Assembly: GCA_965221845.1 (NCBI GenBank)
Contig: OZ244919.1
Span: forward strand, 992,001 to 1,056,000
Direction of reading: 5' to 3'
Length of the DNA stretch: 64,000 bases
Source: JAJEFO01 sp965221845
GTDB taxonomy: Bacteria > Pseudomonadota > Alphaproteobacteria > Rhodobacterales > Rhodobacteraceae
Program-made: the position numbers and the translations under genes
The notes under the pieces: model-generated
What the model was told of the DNA's origin: nothing
Databases searched by the model: none
Seen by the model: the letters and a program-made list of their open reading frames with translations, nothing else
Shown: positions 17,954-26,534 of the stretch, piece by piece
Position numbering within the stretch: the stretch's first letter is position 1
Layout of the letters: every line of letters begins with the position of its first letter

Positions 17954-19099
17954 ATGGCAAGCGACGGGGCAGAGGAAGTCAACTCGCTCGGCTTTCCGAA
18001 ACCGCCTTCGGAAACCCGCGTTGTCGTGGCCATGTCGGGGGGCGTGGACAGTTCCGTCGTCGCGGCCGGGCTAGCGCAGGAAGGCTATGACGTGGTGGGC
18101 GTCACGCTCCAGCTGTACGATCACGGAGCCGCCATGGCCAGGAAGGGCGCCTGCTGCGCAGGGGCTGACATCCGCGACGCGCGCCGGGTGGCCGAAGCGG
18201 CCGGCTTTCCCCACTACGTCCTCGACTACGAAGGCGCCTTTCGCGACAGCGTCATCGACGAGTTTGCCGAAAGCTACCTTGCAGGCGCAACGCCCGTGCC
18301 GTGCATCCGCTGCAACGAAAGGGTGAAGTTCAGGGACCTGCTCGAGACCGCGCGCGACCTCGAGGCGGACTGCATGGCCACCGGCCATTACATCCGGCGG
18401 AAGCTTGGCGAATCAGGGCCGGAACTGCACGCAGCCGCCGATCCCGCACGGGACCAGAGCTACTTCCTGTTCACGACGACGCGGGAACAGCTCGGCTTCC
18501 TCCGCTTTCCCCTCGGGCACCTGGCCTCCAAGGGGGAGACGCGCAGGCTCGCGGCCGCGCACGGCCTGCCCGTGGCCGACAAGCCCGACAGCCAGGACAT
18601 CTGCTTTGTCCCGAACGGCAGCTACGCGTCCGTCATCGAGAAGCTGCGGCCGGGAGCCGCCGAACCCGGCGCGATCGTTCACGTCGACGGCCGCGAGCTC
18701 GGCACGCATGCGGGCGTCATCCACTACACGATCGGCCAGCGGCGAGGCCTCGGCATCGGCGGGCTTGACGAACCGCTCTACGTGGTCGAGCTGGACGCCG
18801 ACGGCAGTCGGGTCGTCGTCGGGCCCAAGAAGATGCTTGCCACCCGCACCGTGCCCGCCCGGGAGATAAACTGGCTCGGAGACGAACCCTTCGACAGCGC
18901 CGACGCGTGGAATCTCTCGGTCAGGGTCCGCTCGACGAGACCGCCGGCGGAAGCCGTGGTACGCCCGGTCTCGGCGACCGAGGCGACGGTCGAGCTGGCG
19001 GCGCCCGAGGAAGGCGTGTCGCCCGGGCAGGCCTGCGTCTTCTACGAAACCGGCGGCAGCCGCGTCTACGGCGGAGGATGGATCTGGCGCGGACGGTGA
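17954..19099 (+). CDS. mnmA: tRNA-specific 2-thiouridylase MnmA
   Basis: Thiolates U34 of tRNA-Lys, Glu and Gln using ATP and sulfur relayed from a desulfurase. 381 aa from the ATG at 17954; a GTG at 17927 would add nine residues and has a GGAAG in front, so the start is not certain. The PP-loop is VVVAMSGGVDSSVVAAGL. The first catalytic Cys is in PVPCIRCNERVKF (CxxC), the second in KPDSQDICFVPNG, and tRNA-binding segments include HYTIGQRRGLGIGG. Alphaproteobacterial MnmA proteins begin near NSLGFPKPP, found here at residue 10. Confidence 0.96.
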   Translation: MASDGAEEVNSLGFPKPPSETRVVVAMSGGVDSSVVAAGLAQEGYDVVGVTLQLYDHGAAMARKGACCAGADIRDARRVAEAAGFPHYVLDYEGAFRDSVIDEFAESYLAGATPVPCIRCNERVKFRDLLETARDLEADCMATGHYIRRKLGESGPELHAAADPARDQSYFLFTTTREQLGFLRFPLGHLASKGETRRLAAAHGLPVADKPDSQDICFVPNGSYASVIEKLRPGAAEPGAIVHVDGRELGTHAGVIHYTIGQRRGLGIGGLDEPLYVVELDADGSRVVVGPKKMLATRTVPAREINWLGDEPFDSADAWNLSVRVRSTRPPAEAVVRPVSATEATVELAAPEEGVSPGQACVFYETGGSRVYGGGWIWRGR

Positions 19100-19205
19100 T
19101 CCCGCGAGCCGCGTGCGCGGCCTTCAGGACGGGCATGCGCCGCGGAGGCCGGATCTCGGCGGCGTCCTTGCGCCCGGCCGCCCCTGGAGGGGCCCGGCAG
19201 GAAGA

Positions 19206-20384
19206 TCAGCGGCCCCGCCTGTCGCCCCTCCCGGAGAGCGCGGCGAGAACGGACCTGGCCGCACGCAGCCCGGGCGCCTCCCCGCCGCCGCCGAGCCGTG
19301 CCATGGCGACGGCCATGGCGTCCAGCTGGGCCGTGCAGGCCGCGCCGCCCGACAGCAGCTCCTTCACGGCTTGCGCGATCGCGGCAGGCTTGCAGTCCGG
19401 CCCGAGGAATTCCGGGACCGTTCTCGTTCCCGTCACGATGTTGACCAGCGTGACGGTGTCCGTCGTCGCAAGACGGCTCATCAACTGCCAGGACAGCCAG
19501 TTCATGTCGTAGGCGACGACCGTCGGCGTCGCGTTGGCCGCAAGCTCCAGAGAAACCGTCCCGGACGCTGCCAGCGCCGCGGCGGCCGCGGCGAACGCCG
19601 CCCGTTTCCTTGCCGGAGGGCCATCACGGGAATCGACGACGATCGGCGCGCCGGGCCATGCGCGGACCGCCCGGCGGACGATCGGCGCGACCGGGTCCGC
19701 GGCGGGCACGACGATGCGGACGTCGGGCCGGCTCGCCAGGACCGCTTTCATCGCCTCGCCGAAGACCGGCGCGAGGCGCGCGACCTCGCCGGCACGCGAT
19801 CCGGGGAGCGCAAGCACGATGGGCGCGTCTCCCGTCCCGGCGGCCGCGCGAAACGCCCGGACGTCTTCGGGGCCGGCAAGCGGCTCGGCCACGACAGGAT
19901 GCCCCACGAAGTCGCACGTCATTCCCGCGCGCGTCATGTACGGCGGCTCGAACGGCAGGAGCGCCAGCACGTGGTCCGTGCAGCGGGCCATTCTCCGCGC
20001 CCGCGACGCTCTCCAGGCCCACACCGAAGGCGCCACGTAGTGGATGCATGGCAGGTCCGGAAGCCGTCTCCTGACGGCGCATGCCATGCGCTGCGAAAAG
20101 TCCGGGGAGTCTATCGTGACCAGCGCGTCCGGACGCCAGGCGACGCAGTCGGTCACGGCCTCGCCCAGCCGGCGGCGAAGCTTCAGGTACCTCGGCAGGA
20201 CCTCCGCGACGCCCGTCACGGACAGGTCGTCCATGGGAAAGAGGCTCTCCATGCCCTCGTCCTGCATTTCAGGGCCCGCAACGCCGCGAAGATCGAGATC
20301 CTGCGCCAGGGACCCGAGCCCGCGGATCAGCGCCGCGCCAAGCCTGTCTCCGGAGGCCTCTCCCGCCAGCAGGTAGAGCTTCAT
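19206..20384 (-). CDS. lpxB: Lipid-A-disaccharide synthase
   Basis: Condenses UDP-2,3-diacylglucosamine and lipid X to the lipid A disaccharide at the inner membrane. 392 aa from MKLYLLAGEASGDRLGAALI. GT-B family blocks include SPDFSQRMA, HYVAPSVWAWRASRARRMA, FVGHPVVAEPL, LALPGSRAGEV and ASGTVSLELAANATPTVVAY. The 3' end is arginine/glycine-rich and slightly shorter than usual, but all core blocks are present. Last gene of the minus-strand fabZ-lpxA-lpxI-lpxB run, 31 bp after lpxI. Confidence 0.95.
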   Translation of the reverse strand: MKLYLLAGEASGDRLGAALIRGLGSLAQDLDLRGVAGPEMQDEGMESLFPMDDLSVTGVAEVLPRYLKLRRRLGEAVTDCVAWRPDALVTIDSPDFSQRMACAVRRRLPDLPCIHYVAPSVWAWRASRARRMARCTDHVLALLPFEPPYMTRAGMTCDFVGHPVVAEPLAGPEDVRAFRAAAGTGDAPIVLALPGSRAGEVARLAPVFGEAMKAVLASRPDVRIVVPAADPVAPIVRRAVRAWPGAPIVVDSRDGPPARKRAAFAAAAAALAASGTVSLELAANATPTVVAYDMNWLSWQLMSRLATTDTVTLVNIVTGTRTVPEFLGPDCKPAAIAQAVKELLSGGAACTAQLDAMAVAMARLGGGGEAPGLRAARSVLAALSGRGDRRGR

Positions 20385-20415
20385 GGGCCGGGCCGGACGG
20401 ACGGGGGCTGACACG

Positions 20416-21201
20416 TCACGGCGGCCGCACCCAGAGGAAGATCCCGGCGTCATCGGCCGCCTTCACGGTTTCCGCGAGGCCGAGCACCATGACCCCTCCG
20501 GCCGCGACGGCGATCCCGCCGAGGCCCGCCTTCGCCGCGCGTGTCACGGTTCCCGGACCTATCGCCGGCAGGTCGACACGACGGTCCTGGCCCGCCTTCG
20601 GGGCCTTGGCGCAGATCCCTCCCGGCCCGTCCGGCCTGCGGTCCAGGCTTTCCAGCATCCAGTCGGTGCCGTAGCTGGTCTCGACCGCGACGACCTGCCC
20701 GTGGCGAACCGCGCAGGCCTGTCCGATGTCCGCGGAGCCCATGGCGCCCAGCACGGCAAAGGCGCGGGCGGCATCCGTGACGTCCCCGGGCGCCGGCTGC
20801 CTGTGCGTGGGCACGCCGGGCGCCGGCAGCAGGTCAGGGGCAAGCTCATGGGCCGCGCGGACCACGAATCCTTCCGACTCGAAGATCCGGAGCAGGATCG
20901 CGAGGGCGCCGTCGTCGCCCTTCCCGAGCGCCGCGACGACCTGGTCGACGAAGGGCCTGCTGCGGGCCTCCGCCTCGCCGGGATCGAACCGGGGGCGACG
21001 GACGGCGCCTGCGAAGCAGACGTCCGTCACGCCGCGCGCCTTGAGCGCGTCCATGAAGCTCGCGATCCGGCCGAGGCGGAAGGTCAGCTCCGTGCCGATC
21101 TCGGGCGACGTGCCGTCAATGCGCGCCAGCACAGGCGGCAGGGCAAGCGCATGCGCGACATGGCCGGGAAGCCCGCCGTCGCCGGCGACCAGCGCCAGCA
21201 T
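20416..21201 (-). CDS. lpxI: UDP-2,3-diacylglucosamine pyrophosphatase LpxI
   Basis: Hydrolyses UDP-2,3-diacylglucosamine to lipid X. It is the alternative to LpxH used by alphaproteobacteria (formerly DUF1009). 261 aa. Family features are an N-terminal Rossmann-like part (ALVAGDGGLP, VCFAGAVRRPRFD) and a C-terminal part with VGAMGS-type sequence (here LGAMGSADIGQA), VVAVETSYGTDWML and PAIGPGTVTRAAKAGLGGIA. The ATG is one base beyond the lpxA stop, so the genes are co-translated. No lpxH-like gene is in the window, as expected. Confidence 0.94.
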   Translation of the reverse strand: MLALVAGDGGLPGHVAHALALPPVLARIDGTSPEIGTELTFRLGRIASFMDALKARGVTDVCFAGAVRRPRFDPGEAEARSRPFVDQVVAALGKGDDGALAILLRIFESEGFVVRAAHELAPDLLPAPGVPTHRQPAPGDVTDAARAFAVLGAMGSADIGQACAVRHGQVVAVETSYGTDWMLESLDRRPDGPGGICAKAPKAGQDRRVDLPAIGPGTVTRAAKAGLGGIAVAAGGVMVLGLAETVKAADDAGIFLWVRPP

Positions 21202-21202
21202 C

Positions 21203-22003
21203 TCAGTGCTCCGGGGTCAGGTAGCTGCGGTCGGACGCGCCAAGGATGAATTCGGTGATGTACCGCACGTAGCCGCTGGAGGCTTCGTCGCGAAGCCTGC
21301 GAGCGCGGTCCTGGAACGTGCCCTCCCCCTGCGCCAGCGTCTGGAAACCGGCGCGAAGGGCCGTGATGTCCTCCCGGGAGACGCCCCTGCGCTTGAGACC
21401 CACGAGGTTCAGCCCCTCGAGCCGCCCCCTCGGTCCCTGGACGAGGCCGTAGGGAATCACGTCGTTCGTGACCATCGTCACCGCGCCGATGATCGCGCCC
21501 CTGCCCACGCGGACCCATTGGTGGATGCCGGAAAGCCCGCCGATGACCACGTCGTCCTCGATCACGCAGTGACCGGCGATCGCGCCCTGGTTGGCGACGA
21601 CGACCCGGCTTCCCACCTGCGCGTCGTGAGCCACGTGCGACCCGGTCATGAAGAGGCAGTCGTCACCGACGCGGGTCACGCCCCCGCCCCCCGCCGTGCC
21701 GGCATTCATGGTCACGCCTTCGCGAATGCGGTTCCGCCTGCCGACGACCAGCCGCGTCTCCTCGCCCTTGTACTTGAGATCCTGGGGGATCTCGCCGATC
21801 ACGGCGCCGGGGAAGATCACCGTCCCGTCGCCAACCTCGGTGCGTCCCGTCACGACCGCATGCGACTTCACGACCACCCCCGCCCCGAGGGCGACGCCCG
21901 GACCGATCACGGAGAAGGGCCCGACGCTGGCGCTCGGCCCTATCACGGCGCCCGCCTCGACGATGGCGGACGCGTGGATCGCGGCCCCGGCGTCGACGCT
22001 CAC
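21203..22003 (-). CDS. lpxA: UDP-N-acetylglucosamine acyltransferase
   Basis: First step of lipid A synthesis: transfers (R)-3-hydroxyacyl from ACP to UDP-GlcNAc. 266 aa from the GTG at 22003, which overlaps the fabZ stop (GTGA) and gives the usual length. The left-handed beta-helix hexapeptides are visible throughout (AAIHASAIVEAGAVIGPSA, GVVVKSHAVVTGRTEVGDG). The catalytic His is in FMTGSHVAHDAQVG and the C-terminal helical domain starts at LKRRGVSREDI. An upstream ATG at 22036 lies in fabZ and is unlikely. Confidence 0.95.
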   Translation of the reverse strand: MSVDAGAAIHASAIVEAGAVIGPSASVGPFSVIGPGVALGAGVVVKSHAVVTGRTEVGDGTVIFPGAVIGEIPQDLKYKGEETRLVVGRRNRIREGVTMNAGTAGGGGVTRVGDDCLFMTGSHVAHDAQVGSRVVVANQGAIAGHCVIEDDVVIGGLSGIHQWVRVGRGAIIGAVTMVTNDVIPYGLVQGPRGRLEGLNLVGLKRRGVSREDITALRAGFQTLAQGEGTFQDRARRLRDEASSGYVRYITEFILGASDRSYLTPEH

Positions 22004-22455
22004 CTCGGCATGTCCATCATTGCGGTGAACACGCATTCGCAGGCCGACGCGCCGTCCACCGTGGCGACGCCCCTGAACTTCCAGACCTTGCCTCCGCCGC
22101 GCAGCCTGGTCAGCTCCATCCTGAGCACGTCGCCGGGCACCACCTTGCGACGGAACTTCACGCCGTCCATCGCCATGAAGTAGATCGACGTCTCGCCTTC
22201 CGGGAGGTTCAGCCCGACCCCCGCGATGACGGCCGATGTCTGGGCCATGGCCTCGACCATGTAGACGCCCGGAAAGACCGGCTCCGCCGGAAAGTGGCCG
22301 GCGAAGAAGGGCTCGTTGATCGTGACGTTCTTGATCCCGACCCCTCGCTCCGTTCCGTCGATCTCGACGACCTTGTCCACGAGCAGGAAGGGATAGCGGT
22401 GCGGGATCATCCTCTGAATCAGCCCGACATCCGCCGTTTTCAGTTCGTTGCCCAT
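22000..22455 (-). CDS. fabZ: 3-hydroxyacyl-ACP dehydratase FabZ
   Basis: Dehydrates beta-hydroxyacyl-ACP in fatty acid elongation. 151 aa hot-dog fold. Signatures are MIPHRYPFLLVDKV (N-terminal helix and strand), EPFFAGHFPAEPVFPGVYMV with the catalytic His, and the Glu in VEAMAQTSAV. It starts the fabZ-lpxA-lpxI-lpxB run. In most relatives lpxD and bamA lie immediately upstream; here the upstream sequence is IS66 debris, so the cluster has been cut at this point. Confidence 0.97.
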   Translation of the reverse strand: MGNELKTADVGLIQRMIPHRYPFLLVDKVVEIDGTERGVGIKNVTINEPFFAGHFPAEPVFPGVYMVEAMAQTSAVIAGVGLNLPEGETSIYFMAMDGVKFRRKVVPGDVLRMELTRLRGGGKVWKFRGVATVDGASACECVFTAMMDMPR

Positions 22456-22639
22456 GAGGCCTCCCGTTTTCCGCGGGGTAGCAAGACAGGGCGTTCGCCG
22501 CAAGCGGGCGGCTTCCGGATCTCGCTCGCCGTCAGCGTCAGCCGCCCGGCCCGCACCGTCGGCGGCGGGGCGGGTTCGGCCTCTGCCGCGGCGCCGCGGC
22601 GGCCGCCGCACGAGCTCCCGCAGCGCAGGGACGGGCGAT

Positions 22640-23216
22640 GCATGCGATGCCGTTCCGTCAAGGCGTCGGCGACCCTGACGGAAGGGCGAACGCTTGCAGC
22701 ATGCAACGAGACGGCGCGACAGGCGAACCGGTCCGCGAGAGCATGGACGACGCGGGCCGGAACGTGACCGGAACGGCGGCGCGTTCCGGATGCGGGCGCG
22801 GAACGCCGTCGCGCCTGCTGAACGGCTGGGCGGGGGTGTCGGCGAACATGGCGCTGGCGCTGGAGCGCATCGGCTGGGCTGCGGACTCGCGCAGGTGCGC
22901 CGGGCTGCCCGGGCGACGCGCGCCGGCGTCGCCCCTATGAACGGACCCCGCGACAACCCTGCGAGGCGCGCCGACACCCGTTCTCCAACGACAGGGCGGA
23001 GCGGGACTTCAGGATGGCAAAGGTCAGGCAGAAGGTCGGCGGCCGCTTCAGGAACGTGGCCTTCGCCGAAGCCTGCTGCAGGATATCGAGCTGCCTCCAG
23101 ACCATGGCGGCACTCGGAGACAGCCCGCTCGTCGCAATCACCACCGCCCTGAGGGAAAAGGCCGTTGACTGTCTCGGCCAGGACGCCTGGCAAGGGGGCA
23201 AGCAGTTACCATGATT
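22640..23216 (+). pseudogene. IS66-family transposase C-terminal fragment
   Basis: The 3' frame (23014-23214) reads MAKVRQKVGGRFRNVAFAEA, preceded in another frame by PFSNDRAERDF. Together these are the IS66 C-terminal signature (FxNNxAERDLRMxKVKQKISGxFR). It ends with SCLQTMAALGDSPLVAITTAL. The region before about 22900 is only weakly protein-like. The remnant sits directly between fabZ and an IS5 copy, in the place where lpxD would be expected. The 22456-22640 gap shows no gene. Confidence 0.65.
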
Positions 23217-23226
23217 CAATCTCTCA

Positions 23227-24186
23227 GAGCTTGAATCATAATTCAATAATATCAATATGTTAAGAGATTCCAGCCGCCTGGCCCCGCGCCACCCGCCGCA
23301 TCAGGAACCGGCACGCCGCGAGCTGCGCCCAGGCCAGCGAACTCTCCAGCGTCCGCTCGAAGTCCTTCGCCAGACGCCGGCACCGCGACATCCACGCAAA
23401 CGTCCGCTCCACCACCCAGCGGCGGCACAGGACCGTGAAGCCCCTTGTTTCCCTGGGCCGCTGGACGATCTCGACGATCGACCCCAGGCCGTGCGCCGCC
23501 AGCGCGGCCTCGAGCTTCGGACCCGCGTAGCCGCCGTCCGCCCACAGCTTCGTCACCTGCGGCGCCTTCTCCAGCATCGCCAGGATGACGGCCGGCGCCC
23601 CGTCCCGGTCCTGCACGTCCGCCCCCGTAGCACGCGCACCGCGATCGGGAACCCCTCGACGTCCACCGTCAGGTGCCGCTTCCTGCCCTTGACCTTCTTG
23701 CCCGCGTCGCAACCCGCCGGCCCGCCCGCCTCCGTCGTCTTCACCGACTGGCTGTCGATCGCGGCCGCCGTCGGCTCGGGGGAACGCCCCGCCTGCGCGC
23801 GGCCCAGCGTGCGCAGCGCGTCCAGCATCCGTTCCAGGACGCCGTTGTCGCGCCACGCGCAGGAGTGGTTCTGGACGGTCGCAGAGGGCGGAAAGCACTT
23901 GGGAATCGCCCGCCACTGGCATCCCGTGGCCAGCATGTACTGGATCGCGTCGGACGTCTCGCGCAGGTCGGTCGTCCGGCGGCGGCCAAGCTTCGCCGGG
24001 GCCGGAAGCAGCGGCTCGACCGGAAGCCGTTCCTCGTCGGTCAGGTCGGTTTCATGTCGCTCCGACTTGCGGTCATGCTCTTCGCGGGTGGTCTCGTCCC
24101 AGGCCATTGTGTCCTCCTTGTCTGGGTGGAAACTGACAGGGATTTGCCACATCTGGGGGAGGCCATCCACATTTTAGGTCAAGCTC
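23227..24186 (-). mobile_element. IS5-family element (TNA-target type) with 3-bp duplication
   Basis: 960 bp with 8-bp inverted ends GAGCTTGA (23227) and TCAAGCTC (24186), flanked on both sides by TCA (23224-23226 and 24187-24189). A 3-bp TNA duplication is the known behaviour of the IS1031 branch of IS5, which fits the transposase. The right-hand TCA is also the complement of the TGA stop of the adjacent AAA-like gene, so insertion occurred exactly at that stop codon without changing the protein. Confidence 0.85.
23260..24107 (-). pseudogene. IS5-family transposase in two overlapping frames
   Basis: The first frame starts at 24107 (MAWDETTREEHD) and holds TDEERLPVEPLLP, ATGCQWRAIPKCFPPSATVQ, AAIDSQSVKTTEAGG (first catalytic Asp) and KGRKRHLTVDVEGFPIAV. 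The second frame continues with ADVQDRDGA, LWADGGYAGPKLEAAL (second Asp) and VVERTFAWMSRCRRLAKDFE (Glu), ending near 23260. The join is a -1 shift at a run of five G's near 23622. The same shift is present in the remnant at 1.4-2 kb. It may be programmed frameshifting or a shared inactivating mutation. Confidence 0.8.
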
Positions 24187-25752
24187 TCAGGGGATGCCGG
24201 CCGTCTCCGCGCGGACCTCCAGCAAGTTCCGGGCCTCCCGCCCGCAGGCGATGGCGACGAGATGGACAGTCTTGCCGTGATGGGTGTCGGCATAGCCCCG
24301 CGCCCGCATCTGGGCGTGCGCGGCATCGAGTGCTGTCTCCGCGTCGTCTGCACTGTCCGCCATCTTGAACTCGAGGATGAACACCTGCTCGCCGAGAGAG
24401 AACACCATGTCGGCCCGGCCATGGCTGGTGGCTGCCTCACTGTGCACATTCACCCCGATGGAACGAAAGGCCATGTGCAGGAGACTGGCATACCACGCCT
24501 CGTAGCGGGCCAGATCCCCCGTGGCGTGCCACTGGTAGGGAATGCTGGACAGCCAGGCCTTCAGCGTGGCGGCAAACCCCCCGAAGTCGTTGGTCTCGAG
24601 TGAGGACCGGAGGCCGCGCCCCTGGTCCGCCACTTCCGTGACGGTCTTGCCCAGATACTGCAGCAGGCCCCGGTTCAGGCTGATCCGCACTTCCTGATTG
24701 GGATAGTCGAGCCGGTAGAGGGTGTCGAAGCCATCGCTCCGCTCGTCCGTGATGGTGAGGTACCCCGTCTGGAACAGCAGGGCCTCGGCGCTGATGTCAT
24801 CGACATCGAACTTCGAGACCAGCGACTCGTCGACCAGGCGCCCCTCCAGGTCCAGCGGGCTGACCGACCTGGCCTTGAGCGTGTCGAACAGGAAGGTCGG
24901 GGAGCCGGTCTCGAACCAGTAGGGTTTGAACTTGCGCTTCCGCAGCAGCAGCAGCACATCGAAGGGATTGTAGAGCCGCTCGCGGCCCAGCCAGCGGTAG
25001 CCGTTGTACCAGGTGCGGATGGCGTCGCGGTCGAGCCCCGCAAGCTCAGGGGCAAAGACGGTGTCGAGATCTGTATCGGTGTAGCCGCAGAGGGTGGCAA
25101 AGCGGGGATCGAGGCTGATGTCCTCGAGATTGTTCAGGCCCGAGAACAGGCTGACCCTGGAGAACATGCTGATGCCGGTCACGAGAACGAAGCGGACATG
25201 GGCGGCAGCGCCCTTGATGATGCCGTAGAAGCCGCGCAGATAGTCGCGGTTGGCCCGGGCCCGGGCGGGGTCATGCAGCCCGTCCAGGATCGGCTTGTCA
25301 TACTCGTCCACGAGAATCACGGCCCGCTGGCCCGTCGTGTGATGGAGACGGTCCAGCAAATCGAGCAGAGACTCCGGTGCCGTTTGCCATGGGGACGCTG
25401 CAAGTTCTGCGCCCCGCTCGATCGCCTGCAATTGCACAAGAACATTGTGCTCGATATCTTCCGGTCCATCATACTTCCCGTCAAAGCTCAACCGCACCAC
25501 GGGATGGGTCACCGACCAGTCCCAATGGTCATGGATGGCCAGGCCCCGGAAGAGGGTCTCCTGTCCCTCGAAGAGGGCCCGGAGCGTGTCGACCAGCAGA
25601 CTCTTGCCGAAGCGCCGCGGGCGGGAGAGGAACCAGTAATCGCCGCGCTCGATCAGGTCCCGGATAAGCGGCGTCTTGTCGACGTAGTAGCTGTCGGTTT
25701 CCCGCAAGCGGGAAAAGGACTGGATGCCGATGGGCAGGCGTTGGCGGGTCAT
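24187..25752 (-). CDS. AAA-ATPase-like protein with C-terminal PD-(D/E)XK nuclease-like domain
   Basis: 521 aa from MTRQRLPIGIQSF. N-terminal AAA-ATPase_like domain (PF09820 type): YYVDKTPLIRDLIE, then LSRPRRFGKSLLVDTLRALF (Walker-A-like RRFGKS near residue 45) and VILVDEYDKPILDG (Walker B). C-terminal PDDEXK_9-type nuclease fold: SHGRADMVFSLGEQVFILEF followed by KMADSADDAETALDAA, with the D...ExK residues. Proteins of this architecture are abundant and variable in bacteria with many mobile elements; their function is not settled. It is the last gene of a minus-strand group with GIY-YIG and Abi-type genes; the gap to the GIY-YIG gene is 222 bp. Confidence 0.88.
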   Translation of the reverse strand: MTRQRLPIGIQSFSRLRETDSYYVDKTPLIRDLIERGDYWFLSRPRRFGKSLLVDTLRALFEGQETLFRGLAIHDHWDWSVTHPVVRLSFDGKYDGPEDIEHNVLVQLQAIERGAELAASPWQTAPESLLDLLDRLHHTTGQRAVILVDEYDKPILDGLHDPARARANRDYLRGFYGIIKGAAAHVRFVLVTGISMFSRVSLFSGLNNLEDISLDPRFATLCGYTDTDLDTVFAPELAGLDRDAIRTWYNGYRWLGRERLYNPFDVLLLLRKRKFKPYWFETGSPTFLFDTLKARSVSPLDLEGRLVDESLVSKFDVDDISAEALLFQTGYLTITDERSDGFDTLYRLDYPNQEVRISLNRGLLQYLGKTVTEVADQGRGLRSSLETNDFGGFAATLKAWLSSIPYQWHATGDLARYEAWYASLLHMAFRSIGVNVHSEAATSHGRADMVFSLGEQVFILEFKMADSADDAETALDAAHAQMRARGYADTHHGKTVHLVAIACGREARNLLEVRAETAGIP

Positions 25753-25974
25753 GGGTCCTGTCCTTCGCTGCGGGCTGTTGGAGCCATGTGACGAGGGCCA
25801 ATCTCCGGGAGTGATGGATGTGGTGTGGTTGTCATTGTCGATCGCTTCCGACTGCTTGCATGTGTCCATCTTGCTGCTCTGGGTTGGACGGGCGGATCGA
25901 TCGAGTGGGCAGACCCAGGAAACCGATCCCCGGGGCGTTCGGGCCAACGCCGCATCCACCGGCCCGCAGGAGCG

Positions 25975-26523
25975 TCATGGGCTGGCCTCTATCGTCTGTG
26001 CCGCTTCCTCCCGACACAGGCGGCGCAACCGCCTGACCTTCCCGGCCTGCGGATTGGACCATTTGACAAGGCAGAGGGGCGGCTCGCAGTGCCGGATCAG
26101 CCGGGCTTCCAGCCCCTTGGGGTCTGAGTCTGCCAAGGCCGCGATCTCAAGATTGGCCGCCATCCATGCGCTCAAACGCCGCTCGCCATCACTCGTGAAG
26201 CGATAGTGTGTGGCATCCTTGGCGTGTTTGCCCCGACCCCGTGGCACAGCCGTCAGACGGAGCGACTCCTTGAGGATGGCTCCCAGGCTTCGGCGGACCG
26301 TGCTGCGCCCAGTGGGGCCAATGAAGTGGTTCCGTTTGACCAGATCTCCCGATTGGCCGATGTAGACCAGCCCGGTCGCAGCCAATTCGATTCCTGGCAA
26401 GCCGTCTCCCATCCGGGCAAAGAGTGCATAGACTCCGGGCCCGCCAGGGGGTACGCTACGATCGGGAGAGATGCGGGCCGCCTGCAATCGGCCAAACAGG
26501 GCTGCTGGGTCAGATCTTGGCAT
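25975..26523 (-). CDS. GIY-YIG fold protein
   Basis: 182 aa. A GIY-YIG-like core is visible near residues 30-65: PGVYALFARMG and, after 15 residues, GLVYIGQSGDLVKRNHF. Further on are ILKESLRL, a basic linker (PRGRGKHAKDA) and a helix-rich C-terminus ending RRLRRLCREEAAQTIEASP. The catalytic Arg may be the one in LVKRNH, and a Glu in LEARLIRHCEPP fits the family's usual position. It could be a nuclease or a DNA-binding derivative. It starts 12 bp after the Abi-type gene, indicating one transcript. Confidence 0.6.
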   Translation of the reverse strand: MPRSDPAALFGRLQAARISPDRSVPPGGPGVYALFARMGDGLPGIELAATGLVYIGQSGDLVKRNHFIGPTGRSTVRRSLGAILKESLRLTAVPRGRGKHAKDATHYRFTSDGERRLSAWMAANLEIAALADSDPKGLEARLIRHCEPPLCLVKWSNPQAGKVRRLRRLCREEAAQTIEASP

Positions 26524-26534
26524 TGGGCTCTCCC

